18,840 bases of DNA from JBFHER01 sp041584055 (GCA_041584055.1 JBFHER010000049.1:1-18840), one strand, 5' to 3'. Positions 7,274-16,421 are shown, counted from the stretch's first letter. The notes: generated by a model not told the origin, from the letters alone. Numbers and translations are program-made.

Positions 7274-7337
7274 AAAACACTTTTACGGCTTACAAAAATG
7301 TTTGACTTAATATTTTAATTTTTTAAAAAGACTCATT

Positions 7338-7544
7338 ATGAAAAGGATTACGAAAGCAGTTGTGGCGATTACATTTTCTTTAGCTTTAATTATGCCTGTT
7401 GCAGCAAGTGCAAATTCTCAGGATGATAAGAAAGAAAAAACAGAACAAGTGAAAAAAGAATGCAAGGAAACAAAAGCCTGTGCAGAGAAATCAGAAAAGA
7501 AGTGTTGTGATAAAAAGGCGACATGCTCCGGTGATAAAAAATAA
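7338..7544 (+). CDS. Small exported Cys/Lys-rich protein, unknown function
   Basis: A 68-residue protein with a signal peptide or N-terminal anchor (MKRITKAVVAITFSLALIMPVAASA, cleavage probably after A25). The mature part of about 43 residues is very rich in Lys and Glu. It carries five Cys and no His: C42, C48, C56-C57 and C63, spaced C-x5-C-x7-CC-x5-C. This could bind thiophilic metal ions or form disulfides in the periplasm, but I recognise no named family. It has its own ATG at 7338 and is closed by a strong terminator right after the stop. The terminator of the candidate small RNA lies 64 nt upstream, so its expression may depend on read-through or on a promoter in the short AT-rich gap, where no TAnnTTTG box is evident. 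Confidence 0.75.
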   Translation: MKRITKAVVAITFSLALIMPVAASANSQDDKKEKTEQVKKECKETKACAEKSEKKCCDKKATCSGDKK

Positions 7545-7577
7545 AAAAAAAGCCCTGCATCAGCAGGGCTTTTTTTT
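7543..7577. terminator. Bidirectional intrinsic terminator between convergent genes
   Basis: An A-rich run, then AGCCCTGC (7551-7558), loop ATCA, GCAGGGCT (7563-7570) and T7. It is symmetric and so works on both strands. It ends the Cys-rich gene on the plus strand and the SNF2 gene on the minus strand, whose stop codon (7576-7578) overlaps the T tract. Confidence 0.93.
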
Positions 7578-10575
7578 ATTGAAATAGTTCTTTCAGTTCA
7601 TCTTCGGTTAGATTTTGGAAAGGATTATTACTATTGATATAGGTACTTGCAAGTTGAGACTTCTTTTGTTGAAGCAAGGTTATCTTTTCTTCAATTGATT
7701 TACTTGTAATAAACCGGTAAACCATTACTTTTTTATTCTGACCAATTCTATGTGCTCTGTTGATAGCCTGCATTTCTGCCGCAGGATTCCACCATGGATC
7801 AATAATAAAAACATAGTCGGCTTCAGTGAGATTTAAACCAACACCTCCAGCCTTTAAACTTATAAGGAAAAACAAATTATCTTCATCTTTTTGAAACTCC
7901 TCAATAATCTCACCCCGTTTTCTTGATTCCCCGGTGAGCATACTGTACTTCCAGTTTTCTTTAATAAAATGCTTTTCGATCAGCTGCAGGTGTTTCACGA
8001 AGGATGAAAATATCAAAACTTTGTGTTTTTCTGCCTTAAGGTTACTGAGATTGCGTATTATCCGGTCAAACTTTCCTGATTCAAAAGGGTAATCCTTGTC
8101 TGCAAGCACCGGATGGTTGGCCAAAAGTCGTAGTCTCATCAAGCCCTGAAGTGCTTTCAGTCTGGTTTTGTCGATGCCGGCCGTATCAATGTTCTCCAAA
8201 ATAGAATTCCGTATGGATGAACGTTCTTTTTTGTATCGTTCTTTTTGGTGATCGGTCATGGCGCAATAAAGGATTTGTTCTGAAAGCGGTGGTAAATCCT
8301 TGGCTACTTCCTGCTTTGTTCTTCGTAAAATAAATGGTTGAATGATTTTTTGCAGGCGTTCTTCCTTTTTTTCATCCTTTAATTTTGTGATGGGGTTTAC
8401 GAAATGTTGTCTGAAGTAATTTCGCGAACCCAGCAAGCCTTTATTAATAAAATTGAACTGAGCCCATAAATCCTGTAAGCTGTTTTCGATAGGTGTTCCC
8501 GTTAATGCAATCTGGTGTTCTCCATTTAATTCAGTGACCGATTGATATAGCTTTGAGGACGGATTTTTAATGAAATGACTCTCGTCAAGTATGATATAGT
8601 GAAATTTATAACTTTGCAGATATGCCAGATCGTTACGAACCAACCCATATGATGTAATTACAATGTTGTAATGACGGAATATTTTCCATATATCAAGACT
8701 CCGTATACGACGGTTGCCTGAATATCGATAAACCATCAGGTTTGGGCAAAACTTGCGAATTTCGTTTTCCCAGTTATGAAGCAGGGACTTTGGCATAACG
8801 ATGAGTGACGCAGGAACTGTTTGTTCTGCTGCTTCTTCCGTTGGAGCGACAGTTCGTAAGTCGTCTGTCACATCTACCACAGGAGTGTCTGTTTTTAGCG
8901 GATTTGTATTTGAATCAATGAAATTATTGTCTTCATAGATCTTTTGAAGTAGGGTAAGGGTCTGAATTGTTTTTCCAAGTCCCATATCATCTGCCAGAAT
9001 GCCACCAAAATTATTTTTACGAAGGTGCATTAACCAGGAAAATCCTTCTGTTTGATAGTGTCTTAGCTTTGCATTGATGCCCTCAGGAAGTTTTATGTTT
9101 TGTTCCGGTCGGTGAAGGTACAGGTCTTCAAGTGCTTCACGATCAACAGGTTTTAGATCCCTGTTCTGAAGCAGGTTAAAATGCATCTTGTCCAACTGAA
9201 GTGCTTCGTCCTTTTCTTTTGCAAATTTAAATATTTCCTGATAGCGTGTAAACCAGTCACGTGGTAATATTGCCACTTCACCATTGGGAAGCACATATTC
9301 TCTGGTACCGGTTAAAATGTTTTTTTTGAATCGAATGAATGGGATAAGAAAATCGCCGATTTGAACTTTTCCTTTCAACTCAAACCAATCGGGATTGTCC
9401 TCCATCACAACATTGAACAAAATGTTGCCTGTATAGTATATTTGTTCCTTGCTTTTTTGTTCAAGCAGGAAGCCAGCTTCTATAAGTTTTTTCTCATTCT
9501 TGTTGAGCCATTCAACAAGCATATAAAGATTATTCTGTGCGGTATCCGCCATCTCCGGCAGGATGTAAAGGGAACCTGAGAAGTTTTTGAAGCCCAGTCC
9601 TAATAAACGCTGTTCCTGCTGCTCTTCCCAATCCACTTCCCGCGAGAAACGCTCAAAAACATAATCATCCCCATTTTTTGTAAAGCTTACGTCTGTAGCG
9701 CTGGTGGATGATTTTGTGAAGTACCTGTTTCCATATTTGAATTGCAGGGATAGAGCCGGATTCCCATGCAAGTCTTCCTGTAGTATCAGGACAGAAATAT
9801 GTTCTGGCAAATAATCGCTGATTTCAAATCCTTTTGCCACAACCATATTGTTCTTAATGGCATTCAGGACAAATGTTTCAAGATATTTGTCTACTGAACT
9901 TTTAGGAATATTGATATGTGGTTTTTTTGTAAATGGCTGCAATTTCTTTGCATCAATATCGTAAAAACAGAATAATCTTGACCCGATAATAACATGACAA
10001 GGTGAATTGGAAAGCACAATGATGGTTTTACGCAGTAAATTGATGTCAAAGGATTGTGACTTTATTGACAGTGCATATTTTAATCCTTCATCGTGTTTAT
10101 CAAAGGAAAAAACGGCGTGCGCATTTTTACTTTCTATACTAAGCTTGTCTTCATCGTAAAGATTGTTATAATTGGGTTTACGATGATAAACATGCATGTC
10201 GTTTTTGATGGCTAACTGTAGCATCCCATGTATCTGTTCTTCGATGTAGGGCCTGATACGTTCTTCAAAACGCTCTAGCGTAAGCTGAGCATAAAAGTCA
10301 GTAACATTTCGTGCAGAACTGAAAATTTTACACAGATGCTGGTCGCTGAAACGTTCAAACAAGCGTATGACTTCTTTCTCAGGCTCACTGAATGAATACC
10401 CTTCTTTTCCAAAATGGAATGTAGAAGCCTGTTCATGAACCGTGATAAATGACTCGCTGTTTTTTTTTACAAGGGTAGGGGCGCATATCCATCCTAAATA
10501 GCGATGTTCTGTAACCGTTATGATAAATTGTAAATTCACATCTTTCAATTCGTTGCCTGAAAATCCCTCTTCCAC
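7576..10575 (-). CDS. SNF2-family (RapA/HepA-like) DEAD/DEAH-box ATPase
   Basis: A 999-residue protein. The C-terminal half is a complete SNF2 motor: LRHYQTEGFSWL, then motif I ADDMGLGKT (K535, T536), motif Ia LIVMPKSLLHNWE, motif II DESH (664-667), motif III LTGTPIEN, motif IV VLIFSSFVKH, motif V AGGVGLNLT and motif VI NRAHRIGQ (939-946). Such enzymes translocate on double-stranded DNA to remodel protein-DNA complexes such as stalled RNA polymerase. The N-terminal 480 residues are poorly conserved and show no SWIM zinc-finger cysteines. An insert of about 40 residues, rich in Thr, Asp, Glu and Val (549-588), separates motifs I and Ia. No in-frame ATG lies near the start, so GTG at 10573-10575 is used; the frame is closed upstream. 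It lies 169 nt downstream of the HTCS gene on the same strand. Confidence 0.93.
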   Translation of the reverse strand: MEEGFSGNELKDVNLQFIITVTEHRYLGWICAPTLVKKNSESFITVHEQASTFHFGKEGYSFSEPEKEVIRLFERFSDQHLCKIFSSARNVTDFYAQLTLERFEERIRPYIEEQIHGMLQLAIKNDMHVYHRKPNYNNLYDEDKLSIESKNAHAVFSFDKHDEGLKYALSIKSQSFDINLLRKTIIVLSNSPCHVIIGSRLFCFYDIDAKKLQPFTKKPHINIPKSSVDKYLETFVLNAIKNNMVVAKGFEISDYLPEHISVLILQEDLHGNPALSLQFKYGNRYFTKSSTSATDVSFTKNGDDYVFERFSREVDWEEQQEQRLLGLGFKNFSGSLYILPEMADTAQNNLYMLVEWLNKNEKKLIEAGFLLEQKSKEQIYYTGNILFNVVMEDNPDWFELKGKVQIGDFLIPFIRFKKNILTGTREYVLPNGEVAILPRDWFTRYQEIFKFAKEKDEALQLDKMHFNLLQNRDLKPVDREALEDLYLHRPEQNIKLPEGINAKLRHYQTEGFSWLMHLRKNNFGGILADDMGLGKTIQTLTLLQKIYEDNNFIDSNTNPLKTDTPVVDVTDDLRTVAPTEEAAEQTVPASLIVMPKSLLHNWENEIRKFCPNLMVYRYSGNRRIRSLDIWKIFRHYNIVITSYGLVRNDLAYLQSYKFHYIILDESHFIKNPSSKLYQSVTELNGEHQIALTGTPIENSLQDLWAQFNFINKGLLGSRNYFRQHFVNPITKLKDEKKEERLQKIIQPFILRRTKQEVAKDLPPLSEQILYCAMTDHQKERYKKERSSIRNSILENIDTAGIDKTRLKALQGLMRLRLLANHPVLADKDYPFESGKFDRIIRNLSNLKAEKHKVLIFSSFVKHLQLIEKHFIKENWKYSMLTGESRKRGEIIEEFQKDEDNLFFLISLKAGGVGLNLTEADYVFIIDPWWNPAAEMQAINRAHRIGQNKKVMVYRFITSKSIEEKITLLQQKKSQLASTYINSNNPFQNLTEDELKELFQ

Positions 10576-10589
10576 GGGTAATGAATTAG

Positions 10590-10597
10590 CAAAAATA
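10590..10597 (-). promoter_or_regulatory. Candidate -7 box (TATTTTTG) for the SNF2 gene
   Basis: A perfect TAnnTTTG match on the minus strand, 15 nt upstream of the GTG start. It would give a leader of only about 10 nt. No TTG -33 element is seen at the expected distance, so confidence is low. Confidence 0.3.
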
Positions 10598-10744
10598 AGG
10601 AAAATTATTTCTAAGCCTCAGCATTGTTCAGAAAATATCGCCGAAAAAATAGCTGCTATGGCTGCCTGAAATACATCAAAATGCGGCTGTGTAGGGTATT
10701 TTGGCAGTATACTTCCTGAGTGGGATAGAAATTTTAATGCAGTT

Positions 10745-13700
10745 TTAGGTGTTCCGATATTCCCTCGGTGTTTTTCCATAGCAATCTTTAAATGCTTTGC
10801 GAAAGTGTGCAACGCTTTGGAAACCAACGTCATCGCTAATTTGAGCAACCGTCATTGAAGAATTGTCCAGATGTTCACATGCTTTTTTTAAGCGGGTTTT
10901 GCGAATGTATTCCCCAGGACTTATTCCGGTTAAGCTCTTAAATTTACGGTGCAGCGTGGCCCGGCCCATGGCAAGTTGCTCTGCCAATTGTTCTGTATTA
11001 AAATCTGAGTTCGAGTAGGATGCATTGATATGGATGCAGATCTTATCCCAAAGTTGTTTGTCTTGTTTTGATAAGGAGATTGCTTCTGTACTGTGTGGTT
11101 TTGGTTTTGCAAATAGCTTTTGACGAAGCTTTTCCCTGTTCTCAAGCAGTGCATTGATCTGGGCAAACAGCAATTGGGGTATGAAAGGTTTTTCAATGTA
11201 GGCATCTATGCCCATTTCAAATCCTTTCATCTGAGATTCGATATCACTTTTGGCCGTGAGCAAAATGAAAGGTATATGAGAGGTTTCATCATTTGATTTT
11301 ATCTTGCGACAAAAAACCATGCCATCCATTATTGGCATCATAATATCCGAAATTATTAATTCTGGAAGGTGGGTTTTAAGCTTTTCCAAAGCTTCTGAGC
11401 CATTGTGAGCAACGATTAACTGAAAATGATCACCAAGTAAATTTTGCAGAAAGGTTGACAGTTCCTCATTGTCTTCTACAATTAATATTGAAGCACCTGT
11501 TGTTACCAGTGCGTGGTGCGCATCCTGAATGGGTTCATTGATCTGTATGGGTTCAGAAGTTTGTTTACCAATGTTTTCAGGCTTAAAGTGCTTGTTCCCT
11601 TTTTTGAATGTAAGTGTAAAGCTCGTGCCTTCTCCTGGTTTACTGCTCACAGAAATTGTTCCCTTTTGCATCTCTGTTAAGCCTTTTACAAGCGTCAGTC
11701 CAATTCCATGTCCACCCGCATTGTTAGAATCTACTTCAGCACGAAAGAAACGGTCAAATATATGCTTTAGTTCATTTTGAGCAATTCCGATTCCCGTATC
11801 AGAAACATCAATGCAAATGTCATTTTTCGTGTCCCAGCAATGAATTGTTATTGAATTTTCATCAGGTGTATATTTGATTGCATTTGATATCAGGTTGTAA
11901 ATTATTTTTTCCATTTTCTCTTTGTCAAGCCAAACAAACATTTGTTTTTCAGCATGCTGGAATGAAAGCGTAATCTGCTTTTTAGTGGCAAGCACCTGAA
12001 AGGATTGAACAATGGCGTCAATGAATTGAATCAAATCAAACTTCTCAACCACTAGTTTGGTCTGCCCTAATTCCATTTTACGAAAATCAATTAGCTGGTT
12101 AACCAGCCGCAATAAATGCAACGCGCTGTTCCGGATGCCCCTCATTGCCTTTGTATCTCCCACATTTTTCATGAGTTCGATCTGTCCCAGAATCAAGGTC
12201 AACGGGGTTCTGAATTCGTGCGATATATTTGTAAAGAATCGCAGTCTCGATTGATCAGCTTCGTGCAGCTTATCAGAAATTGTTTTTATTTGTTGGTTCT
12301 GAATTCTGAGTTCTGCCGTTTGTTCCTCCACAGTTCTCTTCAAAAGCGCATTGCGTTTTCGAATTTGTTGAACCCTTAACTGATAAACGAAGGCCATCAG
12401 AAACGCAATGATCAATACAAATAGAAATCGAAACCAGTTTTGCTGCCAAAAAGGGGGAATGATCCTAATGCTAAGTTCAACTGGTGCACTCCATTGATTT
12501 TTTTCCTGTTTAACTTCTGCTTGAAAGATATAATTCCCGGGACTGATTTTGTTGTAGGATGCAATGCGATTTCCAGCGCTAGCATATATCCAGTCTTTAT
12601 GCAGATTAAGTAATCGATATCTGAAATCATGACTGCCTGATGCTTTGATGGGGAAGCCATTCAGCGACAGAGAAAAGGTATTTTGAAGGTGACTTAAGAT
12701 GATTGTATCCTGTCCATTAAATGCTCTATGCATGAGCACCTGATTTCCAATAGTATCACCAGGGTGAATTTCCTGATCAAGGAGGTGAAACGATTCAATG
12801 TATGGAACATTGGATGTTGACTCAGATGGGATATTTTCAGGATTAAAAGATACAATGCCAGTGTATCCCCCATATAAAATATCACCATTGGGATCAAAGT
12901 AAAAGGCATCATCCATAAAGTAATCATCCGGTAAGAATGTCTCAAACTGTTTGTTCCCCAAATCCATCTTTCCAAACCCCCGGTTTGAGCTATACCATAA
13001 GGTGTTTTTGTGAAGATGTACCGAATAAATAACATTGTTTGACAATCCATCCGACTCATAATAGACATCCGTCACTTTATTCTTTTTAATGTCAAACAGG
13101 TTTAATCCTGTGTTTGTAGCTATCCATAGGGTATCATTTCTGGTTGCGAATGCATATACTTTAGCGTCTGACAATCCATTGTTCGCAGGAGTGATATCAG
13201 AATAGTTAAGATTGGGGTAATCTATTTTCAGGACGGAGGCGTTGTCCATTGCAAGATACAGATTCTGATATCTGTCGTAAGTCATATCCCGAATGATGCC
13301 ACGGATTCCCACTCCGTTCCTGCTTGTTGGCAACAGTGTCAGATTACCGTTTGCAAGGTTTACAATGCCCAGGTTTATTCCTCCGCTAATGGTTAACAAG
13401 CCTTTTTCAAATTCTTTAACCACATATCCTCGATATGGCCATGTCCACTCGTAACGGCAATCAACGGTTTCTATTCTGTCCTTTTGCTTATTGAAAATGC
13501 ATAAATTACTTAACTCACTGATCCAAATATCTCCGTTGGAGTCCTCAAAAATGTGTCTGACACCTCCGATATCGTAGCTTGTATTGTCCGGTTTGTAGTA
13601 TTTCAAATAAATTTTTTTTGTGCCGTCCCTTCCCACTTGACCAACCCCTTTTTGGTCAAATCCTACCCAAAGATTGCCATTACTTGTTTTACAAATGGCT

Positions 13701-14746
13701 CTCACTGGATCCATGTAACGATTGCTGAGATCTTCGAATACCAAATCCTGATGATTGAATCTGTTTTTGGCTCTATCATATAAATTCAAACCGTGTTTTT
13801 CTGTGCCGATCCAGATGTTTCCTGCCTTGTCCTTTTGCAGTTGTGTCACCACATAACCTTTTAGGGAGAAACGCTTTTCCCTATCATAGGAATATCGTTC
13901 AATATTGGGGACATCGCCGTTAAAGTTTATTCGAATCAAAGGGAAGGGGCCTCCCAGCCATATTTCGTTCTGGGAGCTGATCAGGGCCTGAGCCTCGGAT
14001 GGCTTGAGATTCTCATTTTCAAAATGGGATGCATTAAGTATCGTATTCAATTTGTTAAACTTCAAATCCCATTGGAGTAGACCTTCCTGCGTTAATGCAA
14101 TGATCTTCTTATCAATGTGTAAAAGAAACACTTCCTTTTCATAAATAACTCTGCTGGAGAAATGTCCCTGGCTATAAATCAATTCCCTGATGCCAAATGA
14201 ACCAAATATTAATATTGATGAATCAGAATAACAGTGAATCCCATTAGGTACTTCTTTAAAGAAGGTCAGATTGAAGGTTTGCATTTTTGTGTGATATACT
14301 CCTACATGCCCCTGGTTTTGGACCCATAGCATGGCATTGGCATAGCACATATTACTAATGCCCGTTGAATTTATACCGGGCAATAGCGAATCTGCAATTA
14401 ATTCAATTGTTTTTAGTGCGGCATTGTACCTGTTAAGCCCCCCATTGCGTGATACAGCCCAGATATCATTTCCGGCACCTTTGCATAAGCTTGTAATAAT
14501 TCCCCCTGAAACCGTATTTTTTTGGTTTTCATGCGGACGAAAAACGTCAAAGGAATAACCGTTGTATCTGTTTAAGCCATCAAGTGTTCCTGCCCAAACA
14601 TAACCTGTTTCATCCACTAGCAAACTGAAAATATTATTTTGGGAGAGACCATCCGACATGTCAAAATGATCAAAACGTGGCTGGTTGGCAACAGCCGGTA
14701 TCCCTGAGGTAAAAAGGAACAGACAGTATAAAAGGAAGTGTTTCAA
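10745..14746 (-). CDS. Hybrid two-component system regulator (HTCS): propeller sensor, histidine kinase, receiver and AraC domains
   Basis: A 1333-residue one-protein signalling system. A signal peptide (1-20) precedes a long periplasmic sensor of Reg_prop beta-propeller repeats (for example WAGTLDGLNRY 51-61, IWIGTEKHGLNLYD) and a Y_Y_Y domain (to about 765). One membrane helix follows (about 772-789), then a coiled coil and HisKA with phospho-acceptor H843 (SHEFRTPL). The HATPase domain has N955 and DTGIGIA (D983), and the receiver has E1091-D1092 and phospho-acceptor D1134 (SDIMMPIMDG). A C-terminal AraC-type DNA-binding domain ends KTPREYRNT. All catalytic residues are present. Such proteins sense glycan fragments in the periplasm and activate nearby catabolic genes. 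It diverges from the DUF1080/Gfo-Idh operon, its likely target. No ATG fits: TTG at 14746 starts the signal peptide and upstream codons run into a stop. Confidence 0.96.
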   Translation of the reverse strand: MKHFLLYCLFLFTSGIPAVANQPRFDHFDMSDGLSQNNIFSLLVDETGYVWAGTLDGLNRYNGYSFDVFRPHENQKNTVSGGIITSLCKGAGNDIWAVSRNGGLNRYNAALKTIELIADSLLPGINSTGISNMCYANAMLWVQNQGHVGVYHTKMQTFNLTFFKEVPNGIHCYSDSSILIFGSFGIRELIYSQGHFSSRVIYEKEVFLLHIDKKIIALTQEGLLQWDLKFNKLNTILNASHFENENLKPSEAQALISSQNEIWLGGPFPLIRINFNGDVPNIERYSYDREKRFSLKGYVVTQLQKDKAGNIWIGTEKHGLNLYDRAKNRFNHQDLVFEDLSNRYMDPVRAICKTSNGNLWVGFDQKGVGQVGRDGTKKIYLKYYKPDNTSYDIGGVRHIFEDSNGDIWISELSNLCIFNKQKDRIETVDCRYEWTWPYRGYVVKEFEKGLLTISGGINLGIVNLANGNLTLLPTSRNGVGIRGIIRDMTYDRYQNLYLAMDNASVLKIDYPNLNYSDITPANNGLSDAKVYAFATRNDTLWIATNTGLNLFDIKKNKVTDVYYESDGLSNNVIYSVHLHKNTLWYSSNRGFGKMDLGNKQFETFLPDDYFMDDAFYFDPNGDILYGGYTGIVSFNPENIPSESTSNVPYIESFHLLDQEIHPGDTIGNQVLMHRAFNGQDTIILSHLQNTFSLSLNGFPIKASGSHDFRYRLLNLHKDWIYASAGNRIASYNKISPGNYIFQAEVKQEKNQWSAPVELSIRIIPPFWQQNWFRFLFVLIIAFLMAFVYQLRVQQIRKRNALLKRTVEEQTAELRIQNQQIKTISDKLHEADQSRLRFFTNISHEFRTPLTLILGQIELMKNVGDTKAMRGIRNSALHLLRLVNQLIDFRKMELGQTKLVVEKFDLIQFIDAIVQSFQVLATKKQITLSFQHAEKQMFVWLDKEKMEKIIYNLISNAIKYTPDENSITIHCWDTKNDICIDVSDTGIGIAQNELKHIFDRFFRAEVDSNNAGGHGIGLTLVKGLTEMQKGTISVSSKPGEGTSFTLTFKKGNKHFKPENIGKQTSEPIQINEPIQDAHHALVTTGASILIVEDNEELSTFLQNLLGDHFQLIVAHNGSEALEKLKTHLPELIISDIMMPIMDGMVFCRKIKSNDETSHIPFILLTAKSDIESQMKGFEMGIDAYIEKPFIPQLLFAQINALLENREKLRQKLFAKPKPHSTEAISLSKQDKQLWDKICIHINASYSNSDFNTEQLAEQLAMGRATLHRKFKSLTGISPGEYIRKTRLKKACEHLDNSSMTVAQISDDVGFQSVAHFRKAFKDCYGKTPREYRNT

Positions 14747-14797
14747 TCTTTGAAATTCAAGAAAATCAGAATAAATTTGTTTTGCTTACAATTCCTG

Positions 14798-14805
14798 CAA
14801 AGATA
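14798..14805 (-). promoter_or_regulatory. Candidate HTCS promoter -7 box (TATCTTTG)
   Basis: A perfect TAnnTTTG on the minus strand, about 50 nt before the TTG start. A TTTG (14830-14833) lies 24 nt upstream as a possible -33 element, slightly farther than the usual spacing. Confidence 0.5.
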
Positions 14806-14904
14806 GGATTCTTTTTTGTGGCATAATAGCAAACAATTGGAATAGTGGTACAAAATCAATCTATTTTTGATACAAAAACGTCGCAGGCTGTGGTTCGGGA
14901 TCTT

Positions 14905-14912
14905 TAATTTTG
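14905..14912 (+). promoter_or_regulatory. Candidate promoter -7 box (TAATTTTG) for the DUF1080 operon
   Basis: A perfect TAnnTTTG match 34 nt before the ATG at 14947. There is no evident TTG -33 element, which would fit a promoter that needs an activator such as the divergent HTCS. The 200-nt gap between the two genes must hold the control sites of both. Confidence 0.45.
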
Positions 14913-14946
14913 AAGAATGAGATTTATTAACCAATTATAAATAAAA

Positions 14947-16320
14947 ATGAGAAACCTGAAATCTGTCGCATTTGCGGCATTAATTCTTGCCACAACCTTG
15001 AATGCACAAGGTGGCGAATGGAAAGATCTCTTCAATGGTAAAAACTTTAAAGGTTGGGAGATCCTGAACGGCACAGCAGAATATACCATCGAGAATGGTG
15101 AAGTGATCGGAACATCTAAAACAGGATCCCCGAATACGTTTCTTGCCACAAAGAAGGAGTATAAGAATTTTGTTTTGGAGTATGAGATGAAGATGGCCGA
15201 AGGTCTCAATTCAGGCGTTCAGATTCGTAGTCATAGTCTGAAAGATTATAACAATGGTCGCGTTCATGGTACTCAGATTGAGTGTGATGATTCAAAACGT
15301 GGCTGGGCAGGCGGTATTTATGATGAAGCCAGAAAAGGGTGGCGTTATCCACTTGAATACAATCCTACAGCTAAATCAGCCTATAAAAAGGGTGAGTGGA
15401 ATAAGTATAAGGTTGTGTGTTACGAAAATCATATACAAACATGGTTAAATGGAACGCCTTGTGCCAACCTTGTAGAGGATGTCGCTGAAACTGGATTTAT
15501 TGCATTGCAGGTGCATGGAATAGGAAATAGTAGTGAAAATGCAGGGAAAGAAATTCGATGGAAGAATATAAAAATAAGAGAATCCAATGCCGATGATGTG
15601 AAGGCAAATACAGCTCCACAGGTTAGCTACCTTCAAAATGCCCTGACCCAATCAGAGAAAGAAGACGGATGGAAATTATTATGGGATGGAAAAACAACCC
15701 AGGGATGGCGTTCAGCAAAAGGTGCTGAATTCCCTAAGAGTGGCTGGTTGATACAGGATGGTATCCTCTCTGTTGAAAAATCGGATGGTGGAGAATCCAC
15801 CAATGGAGGTGACATTGTAACAGAAAAAAAATACAGAAATTTCATTCTGGAATTGGATTTTCAACTAACACCCGGCGCAAACAGCGGTATTAAATATTTT
15901 GTAGACACTGAGCTTAATCAGGGTGAAGGTTCTTCCATTGGTTGTGAGTTCCAGATACTGGATGACAAACTGCATCCGGACGCTAAAAAAGGCGTAAGCG
16001 GAAATCGTACAGTTGGTTCACTGTATGACTTAATACGCGCGGACGGAAAAGAGTATAATCCATATCTTCCAAGAGAGAAGTATGTAAACAGTGGCTGGAA
16101 CAGAGCACGAGTAGAGGTTCGCGGAAATAAAGTGATTCATGTCCTGAACGGTTGTAAAGTTGTTGAATACGAACGTAACACACAGATGTGGAGAGCACTT
16201 GTGGCTTATAGTAAATACGCGAAATGGCCAAATTTTGGATGCTATGAAGAAGGCAATATTCTTTTGCAGGACCACGGTGATAACGTGATGTTTAAAAACA
16301 TTAAGATTAAAGAATTATAA
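14947..16320 (+). CDS. Exported protein with two DUF1080 (3-keto-disaccharide hydrolase) domains
   Basis: A 457-residue protein with a signal peptide (1-20, LATTLNA-Q). It contains two DUF1080 domains in tandem. Domain 1 is about 24-212 (WKDLFNGKNFKGWE, NSGVQIRS 88-95, GTQIECDD 108-115, QVHG 188-191, RWKNIKI). Domain 2 is about 240-457 (WKLLWDGKTTQGW, NSGIKYF 312-318, GCEFQILDD 332-340, QDHGDNVMFKNIKIKEL 441-457). The fold is a concanavalin-like beta sandwich. DUF1080 enzymes hydrolyse or eliminate glycosidic bonds of sugars oxidised at C3, partnering Gfo/Idh oxidoreductases, and such an oxidoreductase follows 101 nt downstream. Domain 2 keeps the canonical C-terminal motif; domain 1 is more divergent and may bind rather than cut. 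Location is periplasm or beyond. Confidence 0.9.
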   Translation: MRNLKSVAFAALILATTLNAQGGEWKDLFNGKNFKGWEILNGTAEYTIENGEVIGTSKTGSPNTFLATKKEYKNFVLEYEMKMAEGLNSGVQIRSHSLKDYNNGRVHGTQIECDDSKRGWAGGIYDEARKGWRYPLEYNPTAKSAYKKGEWNKYKVVCYENHIQTWLNGTPCANLVEDVAETGFIALQVHGIGNSSENAGKEIRWKNIKIRESNADDVKANTAPQVSYLQNALTQSEKEDGWKLLWDGKTTQGWRSAKGAEFPKSGWLIQDGILSVEKSDGGESTNGGDIVTEKKYRNFILELDFQLTPGANSGIKYFVDTELNQGEGSSIGCEFQILDDKLHPDAKKGVSGNRTVGSLYDLIRADGKEYNPYLPREKYVNSGWNRARVEVRGNKVIHVLNGCKVVEYERNTQMWRALVAYSKYAKWPNFGCYEEGNILLQDHGDNVMFKNIKIKEL

Positions 16321-16344
16321 AAATTGAATAAGCCTGATTGGTAT

Positions 16345-16395
16345 TAAGTTTGATGAGTGACTTATGATCTGCTTGGTTCAATCTAAGTCAACTTA
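16345..16395 (+). repeat. Inverted repeat in the DUF1080-oxidoreductase spacer
   Basis: TGACTTA (16358-16364) and TAAGTCA (16384-16390) form a perfect inverted repeat around a 19-nt loop. TAAGTT (16345-16350) and AACTTA (16390-16395) can extend it with a one-sided bulge. No T tract follows, so this is not a terminator. It may be an intercistronic hairpin or a protein site, or chance. Confidence 0.4.
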
Positions 16396-16421
16396 TCCCA
16401 ATCTTCTTAAAAAAACGAGTT

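Noticed and set aside
10640..10670. Possible terminator between HTCS and SNF2 genes (TAGCAGCTA then T6 on the minus strand)
   Set aside because: The stem is three or four pairs with almost no loop; too weak, so read-through from HTCS into SNF2 remains possible.
10618..10848. Open frame of 76 codons on the minus strand overlapping the end of the HTCS gene
   Set aside because: It overlaps the AraC domain in another frame, has no family signature and looks like a shadow plus spacer.
11529..12379. Plus-strand open frames opposite the HTCS kinase and receiver domains
   Set aside because: Antisense shadows of conserved kinase sequence with no start context or family features.
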